Both the position numbers and the translations under genes were made by a program. The notes under the pieces were generated by a model. The model did not search any database. It saw only the letters and a list, made by a program, of their open reading frames with translations, and was not told where the DNA came from. DNA of 64,000 nucleotides from Allobosea sp. Leaf344 (GTDB lineage Bacteria > Pseudomonadota > Alphaproteobacteria > Rhizobiales > Beijerinckiaceae). Shown piece by piece: positions 8,995-18,331 of the stretch; positions within the stretch are counted from its first letter, which is position 1, and each line of letters opens with the position of its first letter. Location of the stretch: assembly GCF_001426225.1 (NCBI RefSeq), contig NZ_LMRT01000013.1, positions 214,723 to 278,722 on the forward strand. Reading direction: 5' to 3'.

Positions 8995-9522
8995 ATGAAC
9001 CTCGCCGACAGCATCCGTTCCATCCCCGATTATCCGAAGCCGGGGATCGTGTTTCGCGACATCACCACGCTGCTCGGCGATGCCCGGGCCTTCCGCCGGG
9101 CGGTGGACGAGCTCGTCCAGCCCTTCGCGGGGCTGAAGATCGCGAAGATCGCCGGCATAGAAGCGCGCGGCTTCATCCTGGGCGGGGCGGTCGCGCATCA
9201 GCTCTCCGCCGGCTTCATCCCCGTGCGCAAGAAGGGCAAGCTGCCGCATGCGACGGTGAGCCAGCCCTATCAGCTGGAATACGGCATGGACGAGATCGAG
9301 GTGCACAAGGATTGCGTGGCGCGGGGCGAGCGCGTGCTGCTGGTCGACGACCTCATCGCCACCGGCGGCACCGCGGAGGGCGCCGTCAGCCTGCTCTCCG
9401 GGCTGGGGGCGGAGGTGGTGGCGGCATGCTTCATCGTCGACCTGCCCGATCTCGGCGGCGCCGACAAGATCAGGCGGCTCGGCGTGCCGGTGCGAACGCT
9501 CGTCTCCTTCGCGGGGCATTAG
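8995..9522 (+). CDS. apt: Adenine phosphoribosyltransferase
   Basis: Apt converts adenine and PRPP to AMP and pyrophosphate. The 175-residue protein is of standard length. It begins [20 protein letters not shown], which is typical of Apt, and carries the PRPP-binding motif [14 protein letters not shown] at residues 114-127. It sits between mtnP and mtnA, so its role here is to recapture the adenine released by MtnP. The gap to mtnA is only four bases. Confidence 0.97.
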   Translation: MNLADSIRSIPDYPKPGIVFRDITTLLGDARAFRRAVDELVQPFAGLKIAKIAGIEARGFILGGAVAHQLSAGFIPVRKKGKLPHATVSQPYQLEYGMDEIEVHKDCVARGERVLLVDDLIATGGTAEGAVSLLSGLGAEVVAACFIVDLPDLGGADKIRRLGVPVRTLVSFAGH

Positions 9523-9526
9523 CATC

Positions 9527-10636
9527 ATGCGGATCGACGGCCGGCATTATCGCACGATCTGGCTGGACGAGGATGGCTGGCGCGTCCGCGTCATCGACCA
9601 GACCAGGCTGCCCTTCCGCTTCGAGACGGTGGCGCTGGCGAGCTGCGCCGAGGCGGCGGAGGCGATCCGCGGCATGGTCGTGCGCGGTGCGCCGCTGATC
9701 GGCGCCACCGCGGCCTATGGCGTGGCGCTGGCGATGCGCGAGGACGCCTCCGACGAGAACCTGTCGGCGGCGCTGGCGCGGCTCGGCGCTGCGCGACCCA
9801 CGGCGGTGAACCTGCATTGGGCGCTGGCCCGCATGCGCGAGCGGCTCGGCGGGGTAGCGCAGGCCGAGCGTGCCGCGACCGCCTATGCCGAGGCGGCGGC
9901 GCTGTGCGACGAGGATGTCGCGCTCTGCCGCGCCATCGGCCAGCACGGCCATGCCGTCATCCGCGAGCGCGCCGCCACCCGCCCCGCCGGGACGCCGTTC
10001 AACATCCTGACGCATTGCAATGCCGGCTGGCTTGCCACGGTCGATTGGGGCACGGCGCTGGCGCCGATCTATCTCGCGCATGATGCCGGGATGGATCTGC
10101 ATGTCTGGGTCGACGAGACGCGGCCGCGCAATCAGGGTGCGGCGCTGACGGCCTATGAGCTCGGCGCGCATGGCGTGCCGCACACCGTCATCGTCGACAA
10201 TGCCGGCGGGCATCTGATGCAGCGCGGGCAGGTCGACATGGTGATCGTCGGGACCGACCGCACCACCGCCACAGGCGACGTCGCCAACAAGATCGGCACC
10301 TATCTCAAGGCGCTGGCGGCGCAAGACACCGGCGTGCCCTTCTATGTCGCGCTGCCTTCGCCGACCATCGACTGGAGCCTGAGCGACGGTTTCGCGATCC
10401 CGATCGAGGAGCGCGCGGCGGCGGAGGTGACCGATCTCTGCGGGCTGACGGAGGCGGGCGAGATCGGCAGCCTGCGCATCGTCGCCCCCGGCAGCGCCGC
10501 GGCCAACCCGGCCTTCGACGTCACGCCGGCCCGGCTGGTGACCGGGCTGATCACCGAACGCGGCGTCGCGCCGGCGAGCCGCGAGGGGCTGGCGGCGCTG
10601 TTCCCGGATCTCGCCGGAAAGGCGCTGGCGGCATGA
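9527..10636 (+). CDS. mtnA: S-methyl-5-thioribose-1-phosphate isomerase
   Basis: MtnA isomerises 5-methylthioribose-1-phosphate to 5-methylthioribulose-1-phosphate; the fold is shared with eIF2B subunits. The 369-residue protein has [13 protein letters not shown], the catalytic-Cys segment LTHCNAG (C164), and the catalytic-Asp segment VGTDR (D244). The 80-residue spacing equals that of the Bacillus enzyme. Further conserved parts are [17 protein letters not shown] and [10 protein letters not shown]. Its last four bases overlap the start of the next gene (ATGA), so the two are translationally coupled. Confidence 0.96.
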   Translation: MRIDGRHYRTIWLDEDGWRVRVIDQTRLPFRFETVALASCAEAAEAIRGMVVRGAPLIGATAAYGVALAMREDASDENLSAALARLGAARPTAVNLHWALARMRERLGGVAQAERAATAYAEAAALCDEDVALCRAIGQHGHAVIRERAATRPAGTPFNILTHCNAGWLATVDWGTALAPIYLAHDAGMDLHVWVDETRPRNQGAALTAYELGAHGVPHTVIVDNAGGHLMQRGQVDMVIVGTDRTTATGDVANKIGTYLKALAAQDTGVPFYVALPSPTIDWSLSDGFAIPIEERAAAEVTDLCGLTEAGEIGSLRIVAPGSAAANPAFDVTPARLVTGLITERGVAPASREGLAALFPDLAGKALAA

Positions 10637-11277
10637 GCGAGGCACAATTGCGGGCCGAGATCGTGGCCGTGGCCCAGGCCATCGACCGCGCCGGCTTCTG
10701 CCCGTCGAAATCCGGCAATGTCTCGGCGCGTTTCGGCGACGGGCTGCTGATCACGCCTTCGGGCCTGCCCTATGCCCAGACCAGGCCGGATGATCTGATC
10801 GCGCTCTCGCTCGATGGCACGGTGCTGTCCGGCAGCCGCAAGCCCTCCTCGGAATGGCCGTTCCATACGGCGATCTACCGGGCGCGGCCGGATGCGCAGG
10901 CGATCGTGCACACGCATTCGCCCCGCGCCACCGCCCTGTCCTGCACAAGGCGTGGCATCCCGGCCTTCCACTACATGATCGCGCTCTGCGGCGGCGCCGA
11001 CATACGCTGCGCCGATTACGCCACCTTCGGCAGCCCCGAACTGGCCGCCAATGCGGTGGCGGCGCTGGAGGGGCGCAAGGCCGTGCTGCTCGCCAATCAC
11101 GGCGTCATCGCGCTCGGCGGCTCGCTGGCCGGCGCGCATCAGATCGTGGCGGAGGTCGAGAACCTCGCGGGGCAGTATCTCGACATCCTGGCGGCGGGGC
11201 TGGCGCCGGTGATCCTCGACGATCAGGAAATGGCGCGGGTCAGCGCCCGGTTCGCCGGCTACGGCAAGGTCGGCTGA
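10633..11277 (+). CDS. Class II aldolase, probable 5-(methylthio)ribulose-1-phosphate aldolase
   Basis: A 214-residue L-fuculose-phosphate-aldolase-like zinc enzyme. Zn ligands H93, H95 (VHTHS) and H156 (ANHGV) and a Glu at E74 (SSEWPFH) match FucA positions 92, 94, 155 and 73 almost exactly. Keeping that Glu points to an aldolase and not the related dehydratase MtnB. Behind mtnP-apt-mtnA it would split 5-methylthioribulose-1-phosphate into DHAP and (methylthio)acetaldehyde, as in the DHAP shunt; 5-deoxyribulose-1-phosphate is another likely substrate. The operon assignment is inference. The 3' end overlaps the convergent MaoC gene by 19 bases. Confidence 0.8.
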   Translation: MSEAQLRAEIVAVAQAIDRAGFCPSKSGNVSARFGDGLLITPSGLPYAQTRPDDLIALSLDGTVLSGSRKPSSEWPFHTAIYRARPDAQAIVHTHSPRATALSCTRRGIPAFHYMIALCGGADIRCADYATFGSPELAANAVAALEGRKAVLLANHGVIALGGSLAGAHQIVAEVENLAGQYLDILAAGLAPVILDDQEMARVSARFAGYGKVG

Positions 11278-12284
11278 TCCCGCCGCTCCACGAACACGCA
11301 ACCGTCGAAGCTGAAGACCTCTTCGCCATTCTGGTTGACGCCGGTGTTGCGGTGGAAGAACAGGCCCCATTGCGGGCGCGAGGCGCTGGCGCGCTTGTCG
11401 GTGACCTCGGAATGATAGGTGATGCGGTCGCCGGCGAAGACCGGCTTCGACCAGCGCAGGTTCTGGAAGCCGGGGGAGGGGCCGAGACGCGGCGCCGGCT
11501 CGTCGCCACAGGCGGCGAGGCCGCGCTTCCGATGGCCGACCATCGCCGCCATCCAGCCCGAGCCGGTATGCCAGCCGGAGGCGGCGAGACGGCCGAAGGG
11601 GCTGTTGCGCGCGGCTTCCTCGGAGAGGTGGAAGGGCTGCGGATCGAAGGAGCGCGCGAAGGCGATGATCTCCTCCGGCGTGAAGACGAGGCTGCCGAGC
11701 TCGTGACGCTCGCCGACCTCCAGCTCCTCGAAGAAGCGCGAGGGCTCGGGCTCGCCGGCCGGAGGCTCGATCGGGCTCGTCACGGCCGGCGGCACGTAAT
11801 GCGGCGAATGCGCCAGCCAGTCGCCTTTGGGCTGGCCCTGGCTCATGCCGCGCCGGCCGAACATGATCCAGTTGGTCTGTTCGAGGATTGTCTCGTTTTT
11901 CTGGTTGGTGAGCTCCGAGCGGAACCTGACCAGCCCCATCTCGGCCCGGGACCGGGACGGCTTGCTCTCCAGCACCGTGCGCCTGGCGCTGAGCGTGTCG
12001 CCCGGCAGGACGGGGCGCAGCCAGCGGACCTCGTCGATGCCCGGCGCGCCCATGCCCGAGGAGCCGCTGATGAAGCTCTCGGCCAGCAGGCGCATCAGCA
12101 GCGAGCAGCTATGCCAGCCGGATGCGATCAGCGTGCCGACGAAGCTGTTTTTGGCGGCTTCGGGATCGGTGTGGAAATCCTGCGCGTCGAAGCGCGAGGC
12201 ATAGGCGATGATGTCGTCCTGGGAGACGGTGATGCTGCCGGCCTGGCTCGTCTCGCCGACGACGAAATCCTCGAAATACAGCAT
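11259..12284 (-). CDS. Tandem MaoC-like hotdog dehydratase
   Basis: A 341-residue protein made of two homologous hotdog domains (about residues 1-145 and 185-341). Both keep the hydratase Asp-x4-His pair: D33/H38 in FDAQDFH and D214/H219 in FDPQPFH. Both also share the pattern LASGWH. It is probably an acyl-CoA (R)-hydratase or related dehydratase; the substrate is unknown. It lies 11 bases downstream of ychF and is probably read through from it. Two-domain MaoC proteins are frequent in alphaproteobacteria. Confidence 0.85.
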   Translation of the reverse strand: MLYFEDFVVGETSQAGSITVSQDDIIAYASRFDAQDFHTDPEAAKNSFVGTLIASGWHSCSLLMRLLAESFISGSSGMGAPGIDEVRWLRPVLPGDTLSARRTVLESKPSRSRAEMGLVRFRSELTNQKNETILEQTNWIMFGRRGMSQGQPKGDWLAHSPHYVPPAVTSPIEPPAGEPEPSRFFEELEVGERHELGSLVFTPEEIIAFARSFDPQPFHLSEEAARNSPFGRLAASGWHTGSGWMAAMVGHRKRGLAACGDEPAPRLGPSPGFQNLRWSKPVFAGDRITYHSEVTDKRASASRPQWGLFFHRNTGVNQNGEEVFSFDGCVFVERRDQPTLP

Positions 12285-12295
12285 GGCCGGCTCCG

Positions 12296-13393
12296 TCAGT
12301 TGGCGAAGCGGAAATGCAGCACATCGCCGTCGGCGACGATATAGTCCTTGCCTTCGAGCCGGAACTTCCCGGCCTCGCGCGCCCCACTCTCCCCCTTGAA
12401 GGCGATGTAGTCGGGATAGGCGATGGTCTCGGCCCGGATATAGCCCTTCTCGAAGTCGCTATGGATGACGCCGGCGGCCGCCGGCCCCCTGGTGCCCTTC
12501 TCGATCGTCCAGGCGCGGGCCTCCTTGGGGCCGACCGTGAAATAGGTGACGAGGTCGAGCAGCGCGTAGCCGGCGCGGATGACCCGGTTCAGCCCCGGCT
12601 CCTCCAGCCCCACCGCCTCGAGATAATCCTTCTGGTCCTCCGGCGGCAGCACCGCGATCTCGCTCTCGATCTTGGCGGAGACGACCACGGCGACGGCGCC
12701 TTCCTCCGCGGCGCGGGCCTTGACCGCCTCGGAGAAGGCGTTGCCCTTGTCGGCGCTGGCCTCCTCGACATTGCAGACATAGAGCACGGGCTTGGAGGAG
12801 AGCAGGCCCAGCATCTCGAACGCCTTGCGCTCCTCGGGCGCGACCTGGACCAGCCGCGCCGGCTTGCCCTCGCGGAGCAGGACGAGGCAGCGATTCATCA
12901 GATCGGCGAGTTCCTTGGCCTCCTTGTCGCCGGTCTTCGCCTTCTTCTCCAGCGGCTGCACGCGCTTTTCGAGGCTTTCGAGGTCGGACAGCATCAGCTC
13001 CGTCTCGATGATCTCGATGTCGTCGATCGGGGCGACCTTGCCCTCGACATGGGTGATGTCGCCATCCTCGAAGCAGCGCACGACATGGGCGATGGCGTCG
13101 CATTCGCGGATATTGGCCAGGAACTGGTTGCCCAGACCCTCACCCTTCGAGGCGCCGCGGACGAGGCCCGCGATATCGACGAAGGTCAGCCGGGTCGGGA
13201 TGATCTCCTTGGAGCCGGCGATCGCCGCCAGCTGCTCCAGCCGTGGATCCGGGACCGCGACGTCGCCGACATTGGGCTCGATCGTGCAGAAGGGATAATT
13301 CGCCGCCTGCGCGGCCGCCGTCTGCGTCAGCGCGTTGAAGAGAGTCGATTTGCCGACATTCGGCAGTCCGACGATACCGCATTTGAAGCCCAT
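12296..13393 (-). CDS. ychF: Redox-responsive ATPase YchF
   Basis: YchF (OLA1 family) is a ribosome-associated P-loop protein of the Obg class that prefers ATP over GTP. The 365-residue protein starts [20 protein letters not shown] with an intact Walker A. It has [20 protein letters not shown] as switch II, and the NKxD element is replaced by CNVEE, which is the reason YchF prefers ATP. The C-terminal TGS-like domain contains [14 protein letters not shown] and [12 protein letters not shown]. It follows pth on the same strand, with a possible small gene between. Confidence 0.97.
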   Translation of the reverse strand: MGFKCGIVGLPNVGKSTLFNALTQTAAAQAANYPFCTIEPNVGDVAVPDPRLEQLAAIAGSKEIIPTRLTFVDIAGLVRGASKGEGLGNQFLANIRECDAIAHVVRCFEDGDITHVEGKVAPIDDIEIIETELMLSDLESLEKRVQPLEKKAKTGDKEAKELADLMNRCLVLLREGKPARLVQVAPEERKAFEMLGLLSSKPVLYVCNVEEASADKGNAFSEAVKARAAEEGAVAVVVSAKIESEIAVLPPEDQKDYLEAVGLEEPGLNRVIRAGYALLDLVTYFTVGPKEARAWTIEKGTRGPAAAGVIHSDFEKGYIRAETIAYPDYIAFKGESGAREAGKFRLEGKDYIVADGDVLHFRFAN

Positions 13394-13409
13394 GGTGGTC
13401 TTTCGGATG

Positions 13410-13610
13410 TCAGGTGGTGAGAACGGCTGCGATCGCCGCCGAGACAGGGTTGGTGAGGGTGAGATCGCCGCTCCGCAGGCCGGAGGCGGGCGCGGGCGAG
13501 CGACGGATGTCGCGGCGATCGGCGGGTGCAGCGGCGATCATGGCGCAGTCGGAGCAGGAGGAGCGGTCGCGGGCGCGACCATCCTGCGTCCGTGTTTTCG
13601 TGTCAATCAT
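13410..13610 (-). CDS. Possible 66-residue hypothetical protein coupled to pth
   Basis: An open frame whose ATG overlaps the pth stop by eight bases (ATGATTGA) and which ends 17 bases before ychF, so it would fit an operon. About four fifths of its third codon positions are G or C, as in the surrounding genes. The product is Arg/Ala-rich with a CSDC pair and matches no family I know. Without it, the 209-base gap between pth and ychF holds nothing I can name. Chance openness in GC-rich DNA is a real alternative. Confidence 0.33.
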   Translation of the reverse strand: MIDTKTRTQDGRARDRSSCSDCAMIAAAPADRRDIRRSPAPASGLRSGDLTLTNPVSAAIAAVLTT

Positions 13611-14217
13611 CGGCTTTCTCGCCCAGCCGCTTCACCGCGGCATGGCCGCGCGCATCCATGAAGAGATGGATCTTGTTCTGGAAGCCGGCATCGTCATGGC
13701 CGGCGAGCAGCGCGGCATTGTCGGCGCAGGCGGTGCAGAGATCCTCGACCCAGGCCTGTTCCGCCTTGCCGAAATCATTCAGCACATAGGCATGGACCAG
13801 CGCCTTGTCGCCGGGATGGCCGATGCCCATGCGGACGCGGCGATACTCGTTGCCGATGGCGGCGGTGGTGGACCGCAGGCCGTTATGGCCGGCATTGCCG
13901 CCGCCGAGCTTCACCCTGAGCTTGGCGGGAGCGAGATCGAGCTCGTCATGGAAGACCACGACATCGGCCGGGGCGATCTTGAAGAAGCGCGCGGCCTCGC
14001 CGATCGCGCGGCCGGATTCGTTCATGAAGGTCATCGGCTTGAGCAGCACGACCTTCTCGCCGCCGATGCTGGCCTCGCAGGCCTCGCCTTGGAAGCGGGC
14101 GCGCCAGGGCGAAGCGCGATGGGCGCGGGCGATCTGCTCGACCGCCATGAAGCCGATATTGTGGCGGTTGCGCGCATAGCGCCCGCCTGGATTGCCGAGG
14201 CCGGCGAAGATCAGCAT
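13603..14217 (-). CDS. pth: Peptidyl-tRNA hydrolase
   Basis: Pth cleaves the ester bond of peptidyl-tRNAs that drop off ribosomes. The start at 14217 gives [20 protein letters not shown], the normal family N terminus, with N9 and catalytic H19. A longer frame upstream encodes low-complexity sequence. [24 protein letters not shown] (catalytic-site Asp) and [12 protein letters not shown] are all intact. The length of 204 residues is usual. It follows rplY in the order rplY-pth-ychF that is conserved in alphaproteobacteria. Confidence 0.96.
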   Translation of the reverse strand: MLIFAGLGNPGGRYARNRHNIGFMAVEQIARAHRASPWRARFQGEACEASIGGEKVVLLKPMTFMNESGRAIGEAARFFKIAPADVVVFHDELDLAPAKLRVKLGGGNAGHNGLRSTTAAIGNEYRRVRMGIGHPGDKALVHAYVLNDFGKAEQAWVEDLCTACADNAALLAGHDDAGFQNKIHLFMDARGHAAVKRLGEKADD

Positions 14218-14241
14218 GGGAGCCTCCGGCTCAAAGCAAGA

Positions 14242-14261
14242 CGGCCGGGAGAACCCGGCCG
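14242..14261 (-). terminator. Hairpin between rplY and pth
   Basis: A perfect 8-bp stem CGGCCGGG/CCCGGCCG with a four-base loop lies 47 bases after the rplY stop. On the minus strand it is followed by TCTTGCTTTG, a poor T-tract, so it may only partly reduce read-through into pth. Confidence 0.45.
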
Positions 14262-14308
14262 CCTGGTCGCGATCATGGCTGCATGCGCCCGGGGACGCAG
14301 GCGCGGCC

Positions 14309-14917
14309 TCAGGCCTTGACTTCCTCGGCCTCGGCCTCGGCGGGCTCTTCATCGACCATCGGCGGAACGATGGTGACGATGGTGGCGTCGGAGCCGACGG
14401 TCAGCTTCGCGCCCTGCGGCAGCTTGATGACGCTGGCTTCGAGCGTGCCACCGATCTGCAGGCCGGCGACGGAAACCTCGAAGGCCTCGGGGATATGCTC
14501 GGGCTCGACCGTGATTTCGAGCGTGTGCTCGACGATCTGCACCAGGCCGCCATTCTTGACGCCAGGGCTGGCATCCTGGCCGACGACATGGATCGGCACC
14601 TCGACCGTCACGGTCTGGCCGGCGGCGACGCGCAGGAAATCGACGTGAATCGGGAAATCCTTGACCGGGTCGAGCTGGTAGTCGCGCGGGATGACGCGCG
14701 TCTTCTTGCCGTCGACGCTGATCTCGAACAGCGTGGTCAGGAAATGGCCGCCATAGATCAGGAGGCGGGTCTTGTTGGCGTCGAGCGCGATCGCCTCGGG
14801 AGCGGCGCCCCCGCCATAGATCACGGCTGGTGTCAGGCCTTGACGACGAACTGCCCGGGCGGCCCCCTTGCCGACCTGGGCGCGCGCCGAAGCCTCGATT
14901 TGCTTCACGGCGGTCAT
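14309..14917 (-). CDS. rplY: 50S ribosomal protein L25/general stress protein Ctc
   Basis: L25 binds 5S rRNA in the large subunit. This is the long 202-residue form: an N-terminal 5S-binding domain (about residues 1-92, with [20 protein letters not shown]) followed by a C-terminal TL5/Ctc domain rich in beta strands and an acidic tail ([13 protein letters not shown]). An AGGAA element precedes the ATG at 14917. The leader contains a terminator-like hairpin only about 20 bases from the start codon. Confidence 0.96.
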   Translation of the reverse strand: MTAVKQIEASARAQVGKGAARAVRRQGLTPAVIYGGGAAPEAIALDANKTRLLIYGGHFLTTLFEISVDGKKTRVIPRDYQLDPVKDFPIHVDFLRVAAGQTVTVEVPIHVVGQDASPGVKNGGLVQIVEHTLEITVEPEHIPEAFEVSVAGLQIGGTLEASVIKLPQGAKLTVGSDATIVTIVPPMVDEEPAEAEAEEVKA

Positions 14918-14936
14918 GGTGTTGTTTCCTAGCTCT

Positions 14937-14963
14937 AAAAGACAAGGCCGCCCGTTGGCGGCC
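14937..14963 (-). terminator. Terminator-like hairpin immediately upstream of rplY
   Basis: On the minus strand GGCCGCC-AACG-GGCGGCC (14963-14946) is followed by TTGTCTTTT (to 14937). It ends about 20 bases before the rplY ATG and 116 bases after the GAF-GGDEF-EAL gene. It can be that gene's terminator, or an attenuator in the rplY leader if the rplY promoter lies upstream of it. Confidence 0.6.
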
Positions 14964-15078
14964 GTTTCGGGTCAGCGCCTGTGCCTCCAAGGGTGTCAGC
15001 GGGCGCTGGCAGGCTCATAGGCGAAAACAGGCCGCAGGACAAGCGCGCCGGCCGTTGAACCGGGCTCTGTGCCGGCCG

Positions 15079-16932
15079 TCAGGCGGCGGTGGCGGTCAGC
15101 GCCGTCACCGGGGCGGCCGGGCGGCGCCCGAAGCGGGTGAGGAGCTGCGTCGTGACGCAGGCCGGGACCGCCGGCGAATAGAGGAAGCCCTGGCCGTAGC
15201 GGCAGCCCATCGCCTGCAGCCTGGCGGCCTGCGCCTCGGTCTCGATGCCTTCCGCGATGATGGTCATGCCGAGGCGGTTGGCGATGGTGATCAGCGATTC
15301 GATGATCACGCTGCTGCGCGCCTGGAGATCGACCCCCGCGACGAAGGAGCGGTCGATCTTGATGATGTCGACGGGGAAGTCGAGCAGATGGGTCAGCGAG
15401 GCGAAGCCGGTGCCGAAATCATCGAGCGAGACGCGGATGCCGCGGTCGCGCAGGCTCTGGATGGTGCGCGCCACCGAATGACGCCGCCCGCCCATGAAGA
15501 CCTGTTCGGTGATCTCGACCACGAGATGGCGCGGCGGCGTGCCCGCCTTGTCGAGCGCGCGCATGATGCGCTGGCAGAGATCGCCCTTCTGGAAATCCGC
15601 CGAGGTGACGTTGATGCCGATCTGCGGGCCGAGGCCGGCCTCGCTCCAGCCCGCCATGTCCGTGGCGATCGAAGCGAGCATCTGCGAGGTGATGCGGAAG
15701 GCGGCGCGGGGGTCGCGCATCGCCTCGTGGAAATCCCCGGCCGTGACGACCCGGCCATCGGCCATCCGCATCCGCGCCAGCGCCTCGAGGCCGACGATCG
15801 CGCCGCTACCGATCTCGATGACCGGCTGGTAATGCGGGAAGATCCGCCCGCTGGCCAAGGCCTCGTCGACATTGCGCAGGTTCTGGATGCGGCGCGTCAT
15901 CGAGGTGCGCAGCCCGTCCTTGAACCGGACATAGCCGCCGCGCCGCGTCTCCTTGGCGTGATAGAGGGCGAAATCGGCGTTCTGGCGCAGCGTGGTGCCG
16001 TCCTCGCCATCGGCCCCCGCCAGCACGCCGCCGATGGTGACGCTGGGAATGATGGTGTGGCCGTCGTGATCGAGCGGCTGGGCCATGGCGGCGAGGATAC
16101 CGAGCGCGACCGAGCGAAGCTGCGCGGCCTGCGTACAATGCGGCAGCAGCACCGCGAATTCGTCGCCGCCGATGCGGCAGGCCAGGCCTTCGCCGGCGAC
16201 GGCCTTCAGCCGCTGGCCGACCGCGGCGATCAACGCGTCGCCGACGGCGTGGCCCATGCCGTCATTGACGGTCTTGAGATTGTCGATGTCGAGCAGCATC
16301 AGCCCGAAATCGCGGACCGAGGAGGTGGTGGCGCGCTCATAGGCCTCGTTGAACTGCGTCCGGTTGGGCAATCCGGTCAGCGTGTCGAAATAGGCGAGGC
16401 GATGATTGCGCGACTGGACACGCTCATGCTCGATGGCGATGGCGCAGAGATGGGCGCAGGTCGAGACGATCCGGCGTTCGAGCGCGTCGGGGCCGCGCTT
16501 TACCCGGAAATAAAAGGCGAAACTGCCGATCACGCTGCCGTCGCGGGCGCGGATCGGGCTCGACCAGCAGGCGAGCAGCCCGAGCGCCAGCGCCGCGTCG
16601 CGATAATCCGCCCAGAGCGGGTCGGCCTCGATATCGGTGACCTCGACCGGCTCGCCGCGATGCATCGAGGTGCCGCAAGAACCGGCGGCCGGGCCGATGG
16701 CGACGCCGTCGATGGCGGCGCAATAGCTAGCCGGCAGGCTCGGCGCCGCCAGCGTCTTCAGCGAACGCTCGGGCGTCGCCGTGATGACGGAGCAGACGGA
16801 GCCGGGCGAGATCGCCTCCACGCCGCGGCACAGCGCCTCCATGATCGCGATCAGCGGCTCACCGCGCGCAACCGCTTCGAGCGTCTCGTTCTGGAGACTT
16901 TGCAGTCGGTCGCTCGGGGAGATCAGGGCCAT
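15079..16932 (-). CDS. Cyclic-di-GMP turnover protein, GAF-GGDEF-EAL
   Basis: A cytoplasmic signalling protein of 617 residues. A GAF domain (about 15-170, with CGTSMHRGEPVEVTDIEADP) precedes a diguanylate cyclase domain with intact GGDEF at 255-259 and an EAL phosphodiesterase domain with E383-A384-L385 in GLEALARM. The EAL domain also keeps DDFGTGFASL and EGIET. No RxxD inhibitory site is evident before GGDEF. Both active sites look complete, so it could make or degrade c-di-GMP depending on the GAF ligand. It is transcribed alone on the minus strand. Confidence 0.93.
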   Translation of the reverse strand: MALISPSDRLQSLQNETLEAVARGEPLIAIMEALCRGVEAISPGSVCSVITATPERSLKTLAAPSLPASYCAAIDGVAIGPAAGSCGTSMHRGEPVEVTDIEADPLWADYRDAALALGLLACWSSPIRARDGSVIGSFAFYFRVKRGPDALERRIVSTCAHLCAIAIEHERVQSRNHRLAYFDTLTGLPNRTQFNEAYERATTSSVRDFGLMLLDIDNLKTVNDGMGHAVGDALIAAVGQRLKAVAGEGLACRIGGDEFAVLLPHCTQAAQLRSVALGILAAMAQPLDHDGHTIIPSVTIGGVLAGADGEDGTTLRQNADFALYHAKETRRGGYVRFKDGLRTSMTRRIQNLRNVDEALASGRIFPHYQPVIEIGSGAIVGLEALARMRMADGRVVTAGDFHEAMRDPRAAFRITSQMLASIATDMAGWSEAGLGPQIGINVTSADFQKGDLCQRIMRALDKAGTPPRHLVVEITEQVFMGGRRHSVARTIQSLRDRGIRVSLDDFGTGFASLTHLLDFPVDIIKIDRSFVAGVDLQARSSVIIESLITIANRLGMTIIAEGIETEAQAARLQAMGCRYGQGFLYSPAVPACVTTQLLTRFGRRPAAPVTALTATAA

Positions 16933-17024
16933 TGCGCACTCGTTCTCATGGAGCGCGGACCCTATGGCGGGACTATGAAGCAGGCGTTGCCATGGTCGTT
17001 AAAATGCGCGCGTTAAGCACGCGG

Positions 17025-17588
17025 TCAGGCCGGCGCCAATCCCAGCCGCTGGTCGCGCCGGCGCAGCAGCTGCATCAGCGGCAGCGCGAGCAGCACCATC
17101 CAGGCCTTGCCGATGATCTGCCCGGCGAGGAAATCGAGATTGCCGAATGCCAGCCAGAGGAAGACGATGCTGTCGACAATCAGCCCGAGAAGGCTCGAGG
17201 CGGCGACGGCCAGCACGAAATGCCGGCGCTGCAGCGGCGTGTAGACCGCGAAATCCGCGAGTTCCGAGAGGAGGAAGGCCGCCACCGATGCGGTGACGAT
17301 CGCGGGCGGCGCGATCAGCCCGGAGATGGCGGCGCCGACCACGATCGCGACCAGGCCCATGCGCGCGCCCAGCCTGCGCTGCACGACGTCGCGCAGCACC
17401 AGGGCCAGGCCGATCATCAGCACGCCGCTCGGCGCCTTGATGCCGGGCGCGACGGGGACGAGGCAGGGGCCGCCGGGCACGCAGACCGTGCCGACATGGC
17501 CGATCATCCAATTGGCGAGCGGGATGGTCAGGGTGAAGAGCGCGAGCGCGATCACCCCCTCGATGCGGCGCTGGCGGTCAAGTGTCAT
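17025..17588 (-). CDS. Queuosine precursor transporter (YhhQ/VUT family)
   Basis: An integral membrane protein of 187 residues with about five or six hydrophobic helices, of the type that imports 7-deazaguanine precursors of queuosine (preQ0/preQ1). Segments such as [26 protein letters not shown] are typical of the family. The start at 17588 gives [11 protein letters not shown]; a longer frame adds only Arg/Pro-rich sequence. The gene overlaps the end of queC by 11 bases, which supports the queuosine role: imported preQ0 enters after the QueC step. Confidence 0.85.
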   Translation of the reverse strand: MTLDRQRRIEGVIALALFTLTIPLANWMIGHVGTVCVPGGPCLVPVAPGIKAPSGVLMIGLALVLRDVVQRRLGARMGLVAIVVGAAISGLIAPPAIVTASVAAFLLSELADFAVYTPLQRRHFVLAVAASSLLGLIVDSIVFLWLAFGNLDFLAGQIIGKAWMVLLALPLMQLLRRRDQRLGLAPA

Positions 17589-18324
17589 GGCTCGGACCCG
17601 TATCGTCAGGTGACTGCAGAAAGAGCTCGTAGCCCCTGGCGCGCAGGTCGCAGGCCGGGCAGGCACCGCAACCATGACCCCAGGAATGCCGCAAGGTCCG
17701 GTCACCCCTGTAGCAGCTATGTGTCTCCTCGATGACAAGATCGAGCAAAGCGTCGCCGCCGATCGCCCGGGCCAGTGCGAAAGTCTGCGCCTTGTCGCGC
17801 CACATCAGCGGGGTGTGCAGCACCAGGCGCCGGTCGAGGCCGAGATTGAGCGCGACCTGCATCGCCTTGATCGTGTCGTCGCGGCAGTCGGGATAGCCGG
17901 AATAATCGGTCTCGCAGACGCCGAGGACGATGTGCCGGCAGTCGCGGCGATAGGCGAGCGCCGCGGCGAAGGTGAGAAAGATCAGGTTGCGGCCTGGCAC
18001 GAAGGTGCTCGGCAGCCCCGAAGCGGCGAAGGCGATCTCGCTGTCGCGGGTCAGCGCCGTGTCCGACATCGCGCCCAGCGTGGCGAGTTCGAGGCAATGG
18101 TCGTCGCCGAGCCGGGTCGCAGCAGCGGGCAGCACCGCAGGCAGGCGCCGGCGCAGGGTCTGGCGGCAGCTCAGCTCGACGGCGTGGCGCTGGCCGTAAT
18201 CGAAGCCCAGCGTCTCGACCTGGTCGAAGCGCTGGAGCGCCCAGGCGAGCGCCACCGTCGAATCCTGTCCGCCGGAGAACAGGACCAGCGCGCGGGAAGG
18301 TCCCCTGGCCAGGTCGTCCGGCAC
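17578..18324 (-). CDS. queC: 7-cyano-7-deazaguanine synthase
   Basis: QueC converts 7-carboxy-7-deazaguanine to preQ0 with ATP and ammonia in queuosine biosynthesis. The 248-residue protein has the PP-loop SGGQDST near residue 17 and the dipeptide-rich [14 protein letters not shown]. Its C-terminal zinc site has Cys at 204, 219, 222 and 225 ([10 protein letters not shown]). It lies eight bases after prs and overlaps the transporter gene. No queD, queE or queF is seen nearby. Confidence 0.95.
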   Translation of the reverse strand: MPDDLARGPSRALVLFSGGQDSTVALAWALQRFDQVETLGFDYGQRHAVELSCRQTLRRRLPAVLPAAATRLGDDHCLELATLGAMSDTALTRDSEIAFAASGLPSTFVPGRNLIFLTFAAALAYRRDCRHIVLGVCETDYSGYPDCRDDTIKAMQVALNLGLDRRLVLHTPLMWRDKAQTFALARAIGGDALLDLVIEETHSCYRGDRTLRHSWGHGCGACPACDLRARGYELFLQSPDDTGPSHDT

Positions 18325-18331
18325 GGTCCGC

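Noticed and set aside
10633-11277. Annotation of the class II aldolase gene as mtnB
   Set aside because: MtnB shares the fold, but the retained FucA-type Glu at position 74 fits an aldolase better. Later methionine-salvage genes are also absent from the window.
14830-17016. A 728-codon plus-strand frame opposite the GAF-GGDEF-EAL gene
   Set aside because: It is a mirror of a gene with intact catalytic motifs and has no recognisable domain of its own.
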